The notes under the pieces are model-generated. The model was given only the letters and a program-made list of their open reading frames with translations, was not told where the DNA came from and did no database searches. From Kolteria novifilia (GTDB lineage Bacteria; Planctomycetota; Planctomycetia; Kolteriales; Kolteriaceae), in contig CP036279.1 in assembly GCA_007748055.1 (NCBI GenBank), positions 4,526,001-4,590,000 of the forward strand: a stretch of DNA of 64,000 nucleotides, read 5' to 3'. The stretch's first letter is position 1, and every line of letters starts with the position of its first letter. Made by a program: the position numbers and the translations under genes. Shown one piece after another: positions 16,378 to 25,638 of this stretch.

Positions 16378-17520
16378 GTGGTCGGGTCGATGCTTTTATC
16401 GTTGTCGCTGCTGCTCGGGCCGATGGCCGCGAGTGATTCGGAGGCCTCTTTGACAAAGTGGGGCCCTTACGGGGTCGGTGCGCGCACCTACCGGATCGTC
16501 GACGAGGACCGCGACAACCGCGAACTGATCACGGAGATCTGGTATCCGACCGAACGGCCGCTCAACGATCACGTCTCCGAGTACCCCTCCGGCCTGCTGA
16601 CCCGAGCCGAGCGCGACGTTCCCGCCGCCCCCGGCCCCTGGCCTTGGATCGTCTTTTCGCACAGTCTCTCGGCGGTTCGCGAACAGTCGACCTTCTTGAC
16701 CGAGTTCCTCGCAAGTCACGGCTTTGTCGTCGTCTCGCCCGACCATCTGCACAACACCGGTTGGGACTTTCGCCCGCTGGAGGTCTACCAGTCGGCGGTC
16801 GATCGCCCCCAAGACCTCAAGGTGGTGATGGATCAGGCACTCGACGCCTCGCGCCATCCGAAGAGTCCACTGCACGGGCTCTTCTGGAAAGGTGGCGGCG
16901 TGGCGATCGGGCACTCCCTCGGCGGTTACTCGGCGCTCGCGATTGGAGGCATCCCCGCCGATACGACCAAGTACCCGATCAAGGTGAACGGCTTGGCCAA
17001 GGGAGAGGAGTATGCCAACTTCCGCGACCGGCGGATCAAGGCGGTCGTGGCGCTCGCCCCCTACTTGACGCCCGCCGTCGGCCCCGAGGAACTGGCCAAA
17101 CTCCGCGTCCCCACGCTCGTCATCGGCGGCTCCAAGGATCCGTTCACGATGCCCGAGGACCACCAGTTCCCCGTCTTTCGGCAGGCCCAGGGCCCCTGCT
17201 GTCTGGCCATCATCGAGGGGGCGAGCCACTTCAGCTTCAACAACGCCGAGATGGTCGCCGGCATGCCGCTGCTGCTGCGAACCCTGCATCGCCCGACGCT
17301 CTCCCCCGAGGAGGTCGAACGGGTGGTCAAACGCCTTGTCCTGGCGTTCCTGGAGCAATACTTGATCGGCGACGAATCCTATGGACGCTACCTCGTCTCC
17401 GAACCTGGAGTCGTCGAGGTACAATGTCGCGGGATGGATGACCCGGACATGGCCTGCGAGGCGCTCCCCTCATCGGCCGCCCAGAGCGTCTCCACGACCA
17501 GCCAGAGCGAGGACGAGTGA
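16378..17520 (+). CDS. Exported alpha/beta hydrolase (PAF-acetylhydrolase/dienelactone-type)
   Basis: GTG 16378 has GGGGAG 9 nt upstream and gives 380 residues; ATG 16390 is the alternative. A short signal peptide (about 1-18) precedes the domain. The triad is visible: nucleophile Ser180 in GHSLGG, Asp in VIGGSKDPFTM, His in EGASHFSFNN. IVFSHSLSAVREQS supplies the oxyanion strand, as in platelet-activating-factor acetylhydrolase-like enzymes. It probably hydrolyses an ester in the periplasm. The stop TGA overlaps the ATG of the MBL-fold gene, so the pair is translationally coupled. Confidence 0.78.
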   Translation: MVGSMLLSLSLLLGPMAASDSEASLTKWGPYGVGARTYRIVDEDRDNRELITEIWYPTERPLNDHVSEYPSGLLTRAERDVPAAPGPWPWIVFSHSLSAVREQSTFLTEFLASHGFVVVSPDHLHNTGWDFRPLEVYQSAVDRPQDLKVVMDQALDASRHPKSPLHGLFWKGGGVAIGHSLGGYSALAIGGIPADTTKYPIKVNGLAKGEEYANFRDRRIKAVVALAPYLTPAVGPEELAKLRVPTLVIGGSKDPFTMPEDHQFPVFRQAQGPCCLAIIEGASHFSFNNAEMVAGMPLLLRTLHRPTLSPEEVERVVKRLVLAFLEQYLIGDESYGRYLVSEPGVVEVQCRGMDDPDMACEALPSSAAQSVSTTSQSEDE

Positions 17521-18269
17521 TGCCGAAACTCCACGTACTTGGAACGGGCGGCTACCATCCCAACGATCTGCGTCACACCGCGTGCCTGATGCTTCCCGAA
17601 GCGGGGATCATTCTCGACGCGGGAACGTCCTTCTTCCGCACCCGCGAGCTGATCACCACGACCACGCTCGACATCTTCCTCACGCACGCCCACTTGGATC
17701 ACTGCCAGGGGCTGACGTATTTGCTCGACGTGCTGCTCGACAAGCATGTCGGCCGGGTGACGGTCCACGGGCTCGGCGATCATCTCGAGGCGGTCGGCGG
17801 CGACCTGTTTCGCACCCGGCTCTTCCCCGTCCCGTTCGGGCACGAACTCAAGCCGATCGCCACCGAGACCCAAGTCGACGCTTGGACGGTCCGCTGGCTG
17901 ATCCAACCGGAGCATCCCGGGATGTCGCTCGGGTACCGCTTGGACAGTCCCGAGGTCTCGTTCGCCTACCTGACCGACACAATCGCCGATCCGCGCGACG
18001 AGGAGAAAGCGGCCTTCATTCGCGGGGTCGACTTGCTCATTCATGAGTGCTACTTCGCCAATGCGTTCACCGAACTCGCCGCAAGGACGGGGCATTCCTG
18101 CGCGGGCGCCGTTGGGCAATTCGCGACCAAGGCGGAGGTGGGCCGACTCGCGCTCACGCACGCCAACCCGATCCTCACTCCCGAGGAACTAAGGACGATC
18201 GAGAACGAGGTGAATGCCGAGTTCCCCGAAAGCCGTTTTCTGGAAGACCAGGAAGTGCTCAGTCTCTAG
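17520..18269 (+). CDS. MBL-fold metal-dependent hydrolase (RNase Z-like)
   Basis: A 249-residue protein with the zinc motif HAHLDH (56-61) in FLTHAHLDHCQGL. Later metal ligands are likely in FAYLTDT, LLIHECYFA and LALTHANP, the ribonuclease Z/arylsulfatase subset of the MBL fold. It begins LHVLGTGGYHPND, as in that subset. Members cut tRNA 3' ends or hydrolyse phosphodiesters and other esters; it lacks the flexible-arm signature of true RNase Z, so a small-molecule substrate is as likely. ATG 17520 overlaps the stop of the hydrolase gene, so the two may share a pathway. Confidence 0.8.
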   Translation: MPKLHVLGTGGYHPNDLRHTACLMLPEAGIILDAGTSFFRTRELITTTTLDIFLTHAHLDHCQGLTYLLDVLLDKHVGRVTVHGLGDHLEAVGGDLFRTRLFPVPFGHELKPIATETQVDAWTVRWLIQPEHPGMSLGYRLDSPEVSFAYLTDTIADPRDEEKAAFIRGVDLLIHECYFANAFTELAARTGHSCAGAVGQFATKAEVGRLALTHANPILTPEELRTIENEVNAEFPESRFLEDQEVLSL

Positions 18270-18344
18270 TGCATGGTCAAACGTGTAGCGTCGAGCTGGC
18301 CGGTCTTGTCATTCGTTCGCACTGGCTGATACGCGGTCAGTGTC
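18268..18344. repeat. Composite palindromic repeat, family C (copy 2)
   Basis: A diverged copy of the unit at 8475-8550, starting TGCATGGTCAAACGTGTAGC and ending with the imperfect palindrome CACTGGCTG-atacg-CGGTCAGTG. It begins immediately at the MBL gene stop codon. Confidence 0.6.
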
Positions 18345-18777
18345 ACCCGAAACTCAAATCTGGATGGAACACCAGCGTCCTGCCGGGCAAGCTCGGTGCG
18401 TGAAATCCCGCCCAACTTTCGTGCGTGATCTGGCCGAGTGAAAGGCGGATCCCGCATGCCCACGCGAGCGTGAGCCTTATTGCATGCCCACGCGAGCGTG
18501 AGCCTTATTGCATGCCCACGCGAGCGTGAGCATGGCACCCAAGAATGTGTTGGAGATGAATAGCCCCGCCAGGCCACTAACTTTCGCGGCTCCCCCACTC
18601 TCGCTCGTTTCGCGGAATTCCTGATGATCGGCCGCGTTGCTTACCGAAGAGTACAGCAGCGCTGCCGACGCAGGGCGCAAGCGCCGCGTTGGCCCATGAA
18701 CAATGGATCGGCACCGCCCCGGGGACGGACTCGCGGGGGAGGGTCGATCACGACGATCGATGGGCGAGGATAAGACC
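18345..18777. other. Intergenic region with hairpin repeats
   Basis: The only clear structure is the tandem hairpin array at 18455-18540. The rest contains no convincing gene; the promoter of the small lipoprotein gene must lie at the right end. Confidence 0.5.
18455..18540. repeat. Hairpin repeat family H, 28-bp tandem, three copies
   Basis: Three units of CATGCCCACGCGAGCGTGAG plus 8 bp start at 18455, 18483 and 18511. The last unit ends CATGGCACCCAAGA, the reverse complement of the family leader TCTTGGGTGCCATG, so this array is oriented opposite to those at 5309 and 59096. Confidence 0.8.
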
Positions 18778-19014
18778 ATGCGAACGATCCTGGGATCGTT
18801 GGTGTTGATGGCAGGGATGCTCGGTGCCGTCGGATGCCACACGTGCGACGTTTGCGACGATTGCGGCGGCGACTGCTACCAACATCAAGCCTATGACGTC
18901 CAGTATCGCGGCCAGTACGAGGGCGGATGCTCCAGTTGCGGCCACGCGAACGACCAACCAGCTCATGGACTGACGACGGTTTCCGCCGCCGAGACGTCGA
19001 CGAAGACCAAGTAG
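18778..19014 (+). CDS. Small Cys-rich lipoprotein
   Basis: A 78-residue protein preceded by GAGGATAAG. The signal peptide ends in the lipobox GAVGC (Cys20), and the mature chain starts with a dense cysteine cluster HTCDVCDDCGGDC and later SSCGH. This could bind a metal or form disulfides in the envelope. Small lipoproteins with Cys/His clusters after the lipobox are frequent in planctomycetes; no function is known. Confidence 0.65.
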   Translation: MRTILGSLVLMAGMLGAVGCHTCDVCDDCGGDCYQHQAYDVQYRGQYEGGCSSCGHANDQPAHGLTTVSAAETSTKTK

Positions 19015-19110
19015 TCAGCCCGGCAAGTTCTCCTCAAGACCATGTCTCATGGCATGCCCAAGGCATGGCACTCAAGAGTCTCTTGGGCGATGAAGGAGCC
19101 AATCTGCGGG

Positions 19111-19539
19111 CTACAGGGCGGTTCGGTGGTCGAGAACATCGGCCATTGTCCGCAAGTAGAGCGTCACGTCGGAGACGTCGTTGCGCCGAAGCGGGCGGCG
19201 ACGTTTGTCAATACGGGCGACGATCGACTGGTCAGAAAGATTTTCCAAGTGGATGACGTCTTGGTGCGTGAAGCCGAGATCGGCTAGGAGCGCGAACAGG
19301 TCGTCGACCTTCCCACCCGTTCCTTCGCAGTAGCACTTCGCGTGCTCGGTCCACTCGTCCATCTCGTAGTCGATCGACGCGACGATCTCCCGATCGGTCA
19401 TCTTCGTGATCGTCTGCACCAGGTGACCGCAGTTGCAGCGGCCCATGTGCCCCCATTCGTAGCGAGCCCCGCGCTCGAGACGCTCGGCGGTCGCGCGGAG
19501 TGCCGCGATCAGTTCCTGGCTGGTGATCGCCATCGGCAT
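19111..19539 (-). CDS. Conserved hypothetical protein with two Cys-x-Cys motifs
   Basis: A 142-residue protein starting at ATG 19539 (GGGAGAGGG upstream; ATG 19533 is also possible). It begins with a helix ELIAALRATAERLERG, followed by MGRCNCGHLVQ and, later, HAKCYCEGTGG. The paired CxC motifs could bind a metal. The C-terminal third, HQDVIHLENLSDQSIVAR onward, is helical. I do not recognise the family. No membrane segment or signal peptide. Confidence 0.6.
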   Translation of the reverse strand: MPMAITSQELIAALRATAERLERGARYEWGHMGRCNCGHLVQTITKMTDREIVASIDYEMDEWTEHAKCYCEGTGGKVDDLFALLADLGFTHQDVIHLENLSDQSIVARIDKRRRPLRRNDVSDVTLYLRTMADVLDHRTAL

Positions 19540-19942
19540 GTCCCTCTCCCGGTTGTTTCGGAGCCTACCACCATTGTAAGCGCGATCCCGCGCCGGTGAG
19601 GCCGGCACGCGCCGAGATCGAAGAAGGCGGCCAAACGGCAAGGGAGCTCGGCGCAGCATGCGCCGATGGCGGCCCATCGCGAGTGGACGGCCGCAGGAGA
19701 ACGCGGTTCGCGAGGAGAAGGGCGGAATCGCCGACAATTGACGCCGACGGTCAAGACGAAGTGGGGGTGGGCTTTCGCCCCAACGCCAAGGACGGGCGAG
19801 AACCACCAGTGGTGACACACGACCTAGTCGTGGCACCCGAGCGTGATCCCGCCCTCCTGACGTCATGTAGCCCTAGTTGGCGTTTGTCCAGTGACCGAAG
19901 TGACTGGATCGTGACGCCGCGGGGATGAACGAGAGAGCCGAG
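19540..19942. other. Intergenic region, nothing clear
   Basis: About 400 bp between two minus-strand genes. No repeat of the families seen elsewhere and no credible small gene. Confidence 0.4.
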
Positions 19943-20167
19943 TTAGGACTTCTTCTCGACTTCCTTCGCGTCGGCGGCGGGCTTCTCGTCGGCCGGCGCG
20001 TCGGCGGCCTTCTCATCAGCCGGGGCGTCCGCGGCTTTATCGTCGGCCGGCTTCTCAGCGGCGGGCTCTTCCTTCTCGGGCGCCGGAGCGGGTCCACCGC
20101 ATCCCGCAGCAACCAACGGTCCAACCATGATCAACGCCAACAGCATACGGAACAGACGGGCGGTCAT
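19943..20167 (-). CDS. Small lipoprotein with Ala/Asp/Glu/Lys-rich repeats
   Basis: A 74-residue protein from ATG 20167 with AAGGGATG upstream. A signal peptide ending VAAGC places a lipidated Cys near residue 23; the mature part is low-complexity, with the repeat KAADAPADE twice. This resembles the many planctomycete lipoproteins with acidic repeat tails. The codons for the repeat are near-identical, suggesting recent tandem duplication. No function can be assigned. Confidence 0.6.
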   Translation of the reverse strand: MTARLFRMLLALIMVGPLVAAGCGGPAPAPEKEEPAAEKPADDKAADAPADEKAADAPADEKPAADAKEVEKKS

Positions 20168-20450
20168 GAAAGTCACATCCCTTCTAGCGCTAGGCATGTA
20201 TGTGTAGCCGCCTCCTCGACGGCCTTCTTGAGTCAAAAAGCTACTGGAGTGATAGGGCCATGTCAACGCGGTGGCGTCGGATCGTCCCGAGGAAGTGGGC
20301 TTCAGGGGAGACAACGCGAACTCCGAAAAGGCGGGAAGACAGGGAGAACTACGAGAGGAATGGCTCTGTCACCTCGGTGCCAGGGCCCGCTCCCCTCGCG
20401 AAGAATTCCTCTCGGTTTTCTCGATCTGGACCGGCGTCGCGACCCCGAAT

Positions 20451-21071
20451 TTACTCCGACTCACGCTTGGTCGACTCCTCGTCCGTCGTCGATGGCGACG
20501 GCATGTAGCCGACGAACTCCGAATAACCGGAGGCCTGAATCGCCGGGTTGATCGGCAATTCCGCTTCCGGTTCCTTGGGCTTCTCCTCGAAGACCACCGG
20601 TTCCGGATCGTTCTCGAGACTGTCGGGGCAGTTGAGCCGGATGAACGCCCCGTTCATGTGGACGTCCTGACGCGTGCGCACCCGCATTTCGTCGCCGGTG
20701 ACGCGGACGGGCCCACCGCTGACGATCGCCGCTCGTTCCTCGGCGTTGACTTCGAAATTGCGGCAGTTGACCGCGACGGTCTCCTCGGCCTCGATCTCGA
20801 GCCGAACGCCACACAGTTTGACGACCGGGCCCTCGTCGGTCATGACGATCCGCACTTCGACCTCGCCCTGGGGAGAGACGACTTCAATCTGCTCCTGCGA
20901 GTCGTTCAGCCGAACCGCCAGCGTACGTCCCGACGGCAGCGGGCGCGAGACGCCGGGCATGTTGGAATGCTCCAACGCCGCTTGCAGCGCGGAAGTCGCC
21001 TCGCTGGCGGTGCCCTGCTCCCGTTCGACTTCGAGGGTGACGTCCGTCTTTTTCTTTCCGGTGGCACTCAT
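20451..21071 (-). CDS. Hypothetical protein with predicted beta-solenoid core
   Basis: A 206-residue cytoplasmic protein. The centre (about 60-150) is a run of short alternating beta-strand-like segments (VRIVMTDEGPVVKLCGVRLE, then VNCRNFEV, RAAIVSGGPVRVTG and VRTRQDVHMNGAFIRLN), which resembles a parallel beta-helix as in VgrG/gp5 needle tips. The C-terminus is acidic and proline-rich. A resemblance to type VI or phage-tail needle proteins is only structural and no related genes are nearby. A short gap separates it from the downstream-reading 120-residue gene. Confidence 0.55.
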   Translation of the reverse strand: MSATGKKKTDVTLEVEREQGTASEATSALQAALEHSNMPGVSRPLPSGRTLAVRLNDSQEQIEVVSPQGEVEVRIVMTDEGPVVKLCGVRLEIEAEETVAVNCRNFEVNAEERAAIVSGGPVRVTGDEMRVRTRQDVHMNGAFIRLNCPDSLENDPEPVVFEEKPKEPEAELPINPAIQASGYSEFVGYMPSPSTTDEESTKRESE

Positions 21072-21150
21072 GGATCTTCACTTTCTCGTAGTGGGCACGC
21101 GAACCAAGGCAACCACCTGGTGTTCGGGCAGGAGGCTCCGCTCGACGGGC

Positions 21151-21513
21151 TCAACGATCTTCGGAATCCTCGACGAAATACTTCTCGCAACAGCGAACCA
21201 TTTCCTGATGGCCCGCCTCGGCGGCCGATGCGCTCGAGTACGCCCGAATGCAGCCATTGCCTTTTCCCCCTTTGACCATGGATTGGAAGGGCTTCGCCGG
21301 TTTGCCCTTCTTGCCGATCACATCGATGCCGACAAAGAGCGTGGTGACGGACATGTCCTCCACCTGGGTCGCGGCGATGGTTCGTTCCGATTCGGGATGC
21401 TCGTCCATCCATGCGTCCCAGCGGCCCTCATCGACTTCCTTGACGGGCTTGCCATCGATAAGGACGTAGCGATCGCGCTGGGGCTGCTTGATTCTCTTGC
21501 GAAACTTCTTCAT
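21151..21513 (-). CDS. Conserved hypothetical protein (small, phage-tail-neighbour-like family)
   Basis: A 120-residue soluble protein. Features are a basic N-terminus, ERTIAATQVEDMSVTTLFVG in the middle and a C-terminal AEAGHQEMVRCCEKYF helix. I believe this pattern (short protein with 'VxTVFLGID' and 'EAGHxxxV') is a widespread bacterial hypothetical family, without known function. It is 79 bp upstream of the beta-solenoid protein in the same direction, so they may be co-transcribed. The ATG at 21513 has only a weak ribosome site. Confidence 0.55.
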   Translation of the reverse strand: MKKFRKRIKQPQRDRYVLIDGKPVKEVDEGRWDAWMDEHPESERTIAATQVEDMSVTTLFVGIDVIGKKGKPAKPFQSMVKGGKGNGCIRAYSSASAAEAGHQEMVRCCEKYFVEDSEDR

Positions 21514-21865
21514 GGGCTGAACGCTCTCGCTCGCGGTGCTCGTCGCCGAGCCACTTCGTTCCCTGCTCGAATCACACTGGCGTCATCGCGTCGCGTCGAC
21601 GATAAAGAGATCGATCCCTCGTGGGCGCTCGACGCGGACGCGCCCCTCACAAAAGGACCCGACAAAGTATGTCGGGAAGGACCGGCTTTCGTAGATTACC
21701 CCTCCTATAGGAAGGAAGGTTCGCTGCGCGGATGCGAGAACTCGGTCGACGATCGACGTCGGCGAGCCGACGATCCTGGAGTTCCACTCCTCGGGAACCC
21801 GATCCTTGCCCTCCGCGCGTGCCGTCGGTCCAATCAGTCATCCCCTCTTCCCTACGGGAGGTCGC
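21514..21865. other. Divergent promoter region
   Basis: About 350 bp between divergent genes, including the pyruvate carboxylase promoter. No repeat or small gene seen; the GGGAGG ribosome site at the right end fixes the pyc start. Confidence 0.4.
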
Positions 21866-24800
21866 ATGAAAACGTTTGGCCGCTTGCTCGCCGCCAACCG
21901 GGGCGAGATCGCCATCCGTATTTTTCGCGCCGCTCACGAACTCAGCATTCGCACCGTCGCGGTCTACTCGCAGGAAGACCGCTTCGCGCTTCACCGCTTC
22001 AAGGCGGAGGAAGCCTACCAAGTAGGCGTCCCCGGCGAGCCGATCCGCTCCTACCTCGACATCCCGAAGCTCATCGATTTGATGATCGAAAAGCGGATCG
22101 ACGCTGTCCACCCAGGATACGGTTTTCTTTCCGAGAACGCCGATTTCGCGGCCGCATGCGCGGATGCGGGCATCACCTTCGTCGGGCCAAGCGTCGAGAT
22201 CCTCCGCAATCTCGGCGACAAAATGAGCGCCCGCAAGATCGCCACCGAGGCCGGCGTCCCGGTCCTCGCCGGCAGCAACGAACCGATCCGTACCCCCGAG
22301 GAAGCGACCGCCCTGGCCGAGAAACTCGGCTATCCCGTCATGCTCAAAGCGGCCCACGGCGGCGGCGGACGGGGCATGCGCGTCGTCCGCAAGGCCGAGG
22401 AACTCGCCCCGAGCCTCGAGTCCTGCCAGCGCGAAGCCGCCCAAGCCTTCGGACGCGACGAAGTCTTCGTCGAGAAGTTCATCCAGAACGCCCGGCACAT
22501 CGAAGTCCAGTTGCTCGGCGATCAGCACGGCAACCTCGTCCATCTCTTCGAACGCGAGTGCTCCATCCAGCGCCGCCACCAGAAGGTCGCCGAGATCGCC
22601 CCCGCGCCCAATCTCGCTCCCGAGAAGCGCGACGCGATTTGCGCCGCCGCCATCGCCATCGGTAAGCAGGTCCGCTACGACAACGCCGGCACCGTCGAGT
22701 TCCTCTACGACGAGGACACCGGCAAGTTCTACTTCATCGAAGTCAATCCCCGGATCCAAGTCGAACATACCGTCACCGAGGTCGTCACCGGCGTCGACAT
22801 CGTCAAACGCCAGATGCGCATCGCCGCCGGCGTGCCTCTCGACGATCCCTCGATCGGCCTCGGCGACCCCTCGCGCGTCAAGACCGTCGGCTTCGCGCTA
22901 CAGTGTCGCGTCACCACCGAGGATCCCTCCAACGGCTTCGTTCCCGATCACGGCCGCATCATCCATTATCGCTCGGCCGGCGGCATGGGCATCCGCCTGG
23001 ACGTCGGCAACGCCTTCTCCGGGGCGATCGTCACCCCGTTCTTCGATTCCATGCTCGTCAAAGTGACCGCTTGGGGCCACCACTTCCCCACGGCCGCCAA
23101 CCGCATGGAACGGGCGCTTCAGGAATTCCGCATCCGGGGCGTGAAGACCAACATCCCCTTCCTGCTCAATCTCGTCACGCACCAGAACTTTATCGACGGG
23201 AAGTTCACGACCCAGTTCCTCGACAAGACGCCCGAACTCTTTCAGTTCAGCCATCGTCGCGACCGGGCCACCAAGCTCTTGTCGTACCTCGCCGACGTCA
23301 CCGTCAACGGTCATCCGCTCGTGAAGAGCCGTCCCGCGGGGATTCACGTCGGTCCCGCGCCGGTTCCGGTCGTCGAGCGCTCGACGCCGATTCCCGACGG
23401 CACCAAGCAAATCCTCGATCGTGAAGGGCCTAGCGGACTCGCGAAGTGGATCACCGAGCAAAAGAAACTCCTGCTCACCGACACGACGATGCGCGACGCT
23501 CACCAGTCGCTCTTCGCGACGCGGATGCGCACCTACGACATGATGCAGATCGCCGACGTCTACGCGCGGCGGCACTCGGATCTCTTCTCGCTGGAAATGT
23601 GGGGCGGAGCGACCTTCGACACCGCGATGCGCTTTCTGTGCGAATCGCCCTGGAAACGCCTGACGCAACTTCGCGAGCGGATCCCGAACATCCTCTTCCA
23701 GATGCTCCTGCGAGCCTCCAACGCCGTCGGCTACACAACCTACCCCGACAACGTCGTGCGCGAGTTTATCAAGGAAGCCGCCAGCGCCGGCATCGATATC
23801 TTCCGCGTCTTCGATTCGCTCAACTGGATCGAGAACATGACCGTCGCGATGGAGGATGTGCTCGCGACCGGCAAGGTCTGTGAAGCGGCGATTTGCTACA
23901 CCGGCGACATTCTCGATCCCAAGCGAACCAAGTATACGCTCAAGTACTACGTCGAGCTCGCGAAGGAGCTCGAGAAACGCGGCGCCCACATCCTCGCGAT
24001 CAAGGACATGTCGGGGCTGTGCAAGCCGGTCGCGGCAGGCAAGCTCGTCAAGGCGCTCAAGGAAGAGATCGGCATCCCCGTCCACTTCCACACTCACGAC
24101 ACCGCTGGCGTGCAAGGAGCGGCCATCCTCGAAGCCTCCGAAGTCGGGCTCGACATCGCCGACGCCGCCTGGGCCCCTCTCTCGGGCCTCACCTCGCAAC
24201 CGAACATCAACTCGGTCGTCGAGATGCTCCGCTTCACCGACCGCGATACCGGCATCGAACCGGCGAGTCTCAATGGGACCAGCGACTACTGGCAAAAGGT
24301 TCGCCAGTATTACAAGCCGTTCGAGACCAACATGAAGGCCTCGACCGCCGACGTCTACCAGTACGAAATCCCAGGCGGGCAATACACGAACCTGCTTCAG
24401 CAGGCCTCCAGCCTTGGCCTCGGCGATCGCTTCCACGAGGTCTGCGAGACCTATGCTCGCGTCAACGAGATGTTCGGCGACATCGTCAAGGTGACCCCCT
24501 CGAGCAAGGTAGTCGGCGACCTCGCCATCTTCATGGTGACCAACGGCTACACCGCCGAGGAGATCCTCGACCCCGACAAGGAGATCGCGTTCCCCGAGTC
24601 GGTCGTCGGGATGCTCGAGGGCAAGCTCGGTCAACCTCCCGGAGGCTGGCCCAAGGCGTTTCAGCAGAAGGTTCTCCGGGGCAAGGAACCGATCACCGGC
24701 CGTCCCGGCGCCACCCTTCCCGACGCCGATTTCGACGCCAAGGCGAAGGAACTCGAAGCCAAGATCGGCCGCGAACCGACCCAGCGGGAGATCCTCTCCT

Positions 24801-25309
24801 CGCTCCTTTACCCGCAAGTCTTCAGCGACTACGTCGACTTCCAGCTTCAGTACTCCGACCCAAGCGTCCTACCGACCTCGCACTTTTTCGACGGCTTGAT
24901 CCAAGGGGAGGAAGTCGGCGTCGAGCTTGAACCGGGCAAGACGCTGATCGTCAAGCTCACGGCGGTCTCCGAACCGAACCATGAGGGCTTGCGAACGGTC
25001 TTCTTCGAACTCAACGGCCAACCGCGGGAAGTTTCGATCGTCGACCGGGATCTCGGGGTCGAGGTCAAGACGCGCGAGAAGGCCGAGCCCGACAACCCCG
25101 ACCACGTCGCCTCGCCGATGCCCGGCATTGTCTCCACCGTCGCGGTCGCGGTGGGCGATGAGGTCAAGAAGGGGCAAAAACTCGGCACCATCGAAGCGAT
25201 GAAGATGGAGACGACGCTCTACGCCGAACGCGACGGCACCATCGCTCGCGTCACCGTCCGCCCCGCCGACCAATTGCAAGGCGGCGACTTGATGTTCGTC
25301 TTCGAGTAG
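21866..25309 (+). CDS. pyc: Pyruvate carboxylase (single-chain)
   Basis: A 1147-residue biotin enzyme with the standard length and order. Biotin carboxylase (about 1-450) starts LLAANRGEIAIRIFRAAHEL and has the ATP-grasp glycine loop AAHGGGGRGMRVV. The carboxyltransferase domain (about 530-800) has LTDTTMRDAHQSLFATRMR with the metal-site aspartate and later HFHTHDTAGVQGAA. The C-terminal biotinyl domain has EAMKMET with biotinylated Lys1113. The enzyme makes oxaloacetate from pyruvate, ATP and bicarbonate, replenishing the TCA cycle. GGGAGG before ATG 21866 sets the start. Confidence 0.95.
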   Translation: MKTFGRLLAANRGEIAIRIFRAAHELSIRTVAVYSQEDRFALHRFKAEEAYQVGVPGEPIRSYLDIPKLIDLMIEKRIDAVHPGYGFLSENADFAAACADAGITFVGPSVEILRNLGDKMSARKIATEAGVPVLAGSNEPIRTPEEATALAEKLGYPVMLKAAHGGGGRGMRVVRKAEELAPSLESCQREAAQAFGRDEVFVEKFIQNARHIEVQLLGDQHGNLVHLFERECSIQRRHQKVAEIAPAPNLAPEKRDAICAAAIAIGKQVRYDNAGTVEFLYDEDTGKFYFIEVNPRIQVEHTVTEVVTGVDIVKRQMRIAAGVPLDDPSIGLGDPSRVKTVGFALQCRVTTEDPSNGFVPDHGRIIHYRSAGGMGIRLDVGNAFSGAIVTPFFDSMLVKVTAWGHHFPTAANRMERALQEFRIRGVKTNIPFLLNLVTHQNFIDGKFTTQFLDKTPELFQFSHRRDRATKLLSYLADVTVNGHPLVKSRPAGIHVGPAPVPVVERSTPIPDGTKQILDREGPSGLAKWITEQKKLLLTDTTMRDAHQSLFATRMRTYDMMQIADVYARRHSDLFSLEMWGGATFDTAMRFLCESPWKRLTQLRERIPNILFQMLLRASNAVGYTTYPDNVVREFIKEAASAGIDIFRVFDSLNWIENMTVAMEDVLATGKVCEAAICYTGDILDPKRTKYTLKYYVELAKELEKRGAHILAIKDMSGLCKPVAAGKLVKALKEEIGIPVHFHTHDTAGVQGAAILEASEVGLDIADAAWAPLSGLTSQPNINSVVEMLRFTDRDTGIEPASLNGTSDYWQKVRQYYKPFETNMKASTADVYQYEIPGGQYTNLLQQASSLGLGDRFHEVCETYARVNEMFGDIVKVTPSSKVVGDLAIFMVTNGYTAEEILDPDKEIAFPESVVGMLEGKLGQPPGGWPKAFQQKVLRGKEPITGRPGATLPDADFDAKAKELEAKIGREPTQREILSSLLYPQVFSDYVDFQLQYSDPSVLPTSHFFDGLIQGEEVGVELEPGKTLIVKLTAVSEPNHEGLRTVFFELNGQPREVSIVDRDLGVEVKTREKAEPDNPDHVASPMPGIVSTVAVAVGDEVKKGQKLGTIEAMKMETTLYAERDGTIARVTVRPADQLQGGDLMFVFE

Positions 25310-25638
25310 GGGTTCGACGGGCAAGCCCTACGCTTGGCTCCTGATTGGTTCATTCGTTGTCCCAAAAGACTCTTGGGTTCCGTGCTCACGCTTGAGTGAG
25401 CGTGCAGCAAGTCGCACGCTCGCCGAGGGCATGCGGGAAACGCCTGTGGTTGGGCCGTCTCGCGCCGGGTGCCACAGGCTGCTTGCCAACCAGTGCGAAG
25501 AGACTCGATTTTCCGGCAGCCCGAATCCCGTCCGCTCCCCGATTCTCTTGTCATCCCCGCGCCCGCGTCGAGATAGAATGCCATCCATTGGGGCGTTCAC
25601 TTCGGATCGTGGGGCAATTCGACAAGGGGGATCTCGTC
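25310..25638. other. Intergenic region with a hairpin repeat
   Basis: Contains a family-H hairpin copy at 25375-25437 (leader ACTCTTGGGTTCCGTGCTC, then a decayed palindrome). No other structure is clear. Confidence 0.5.
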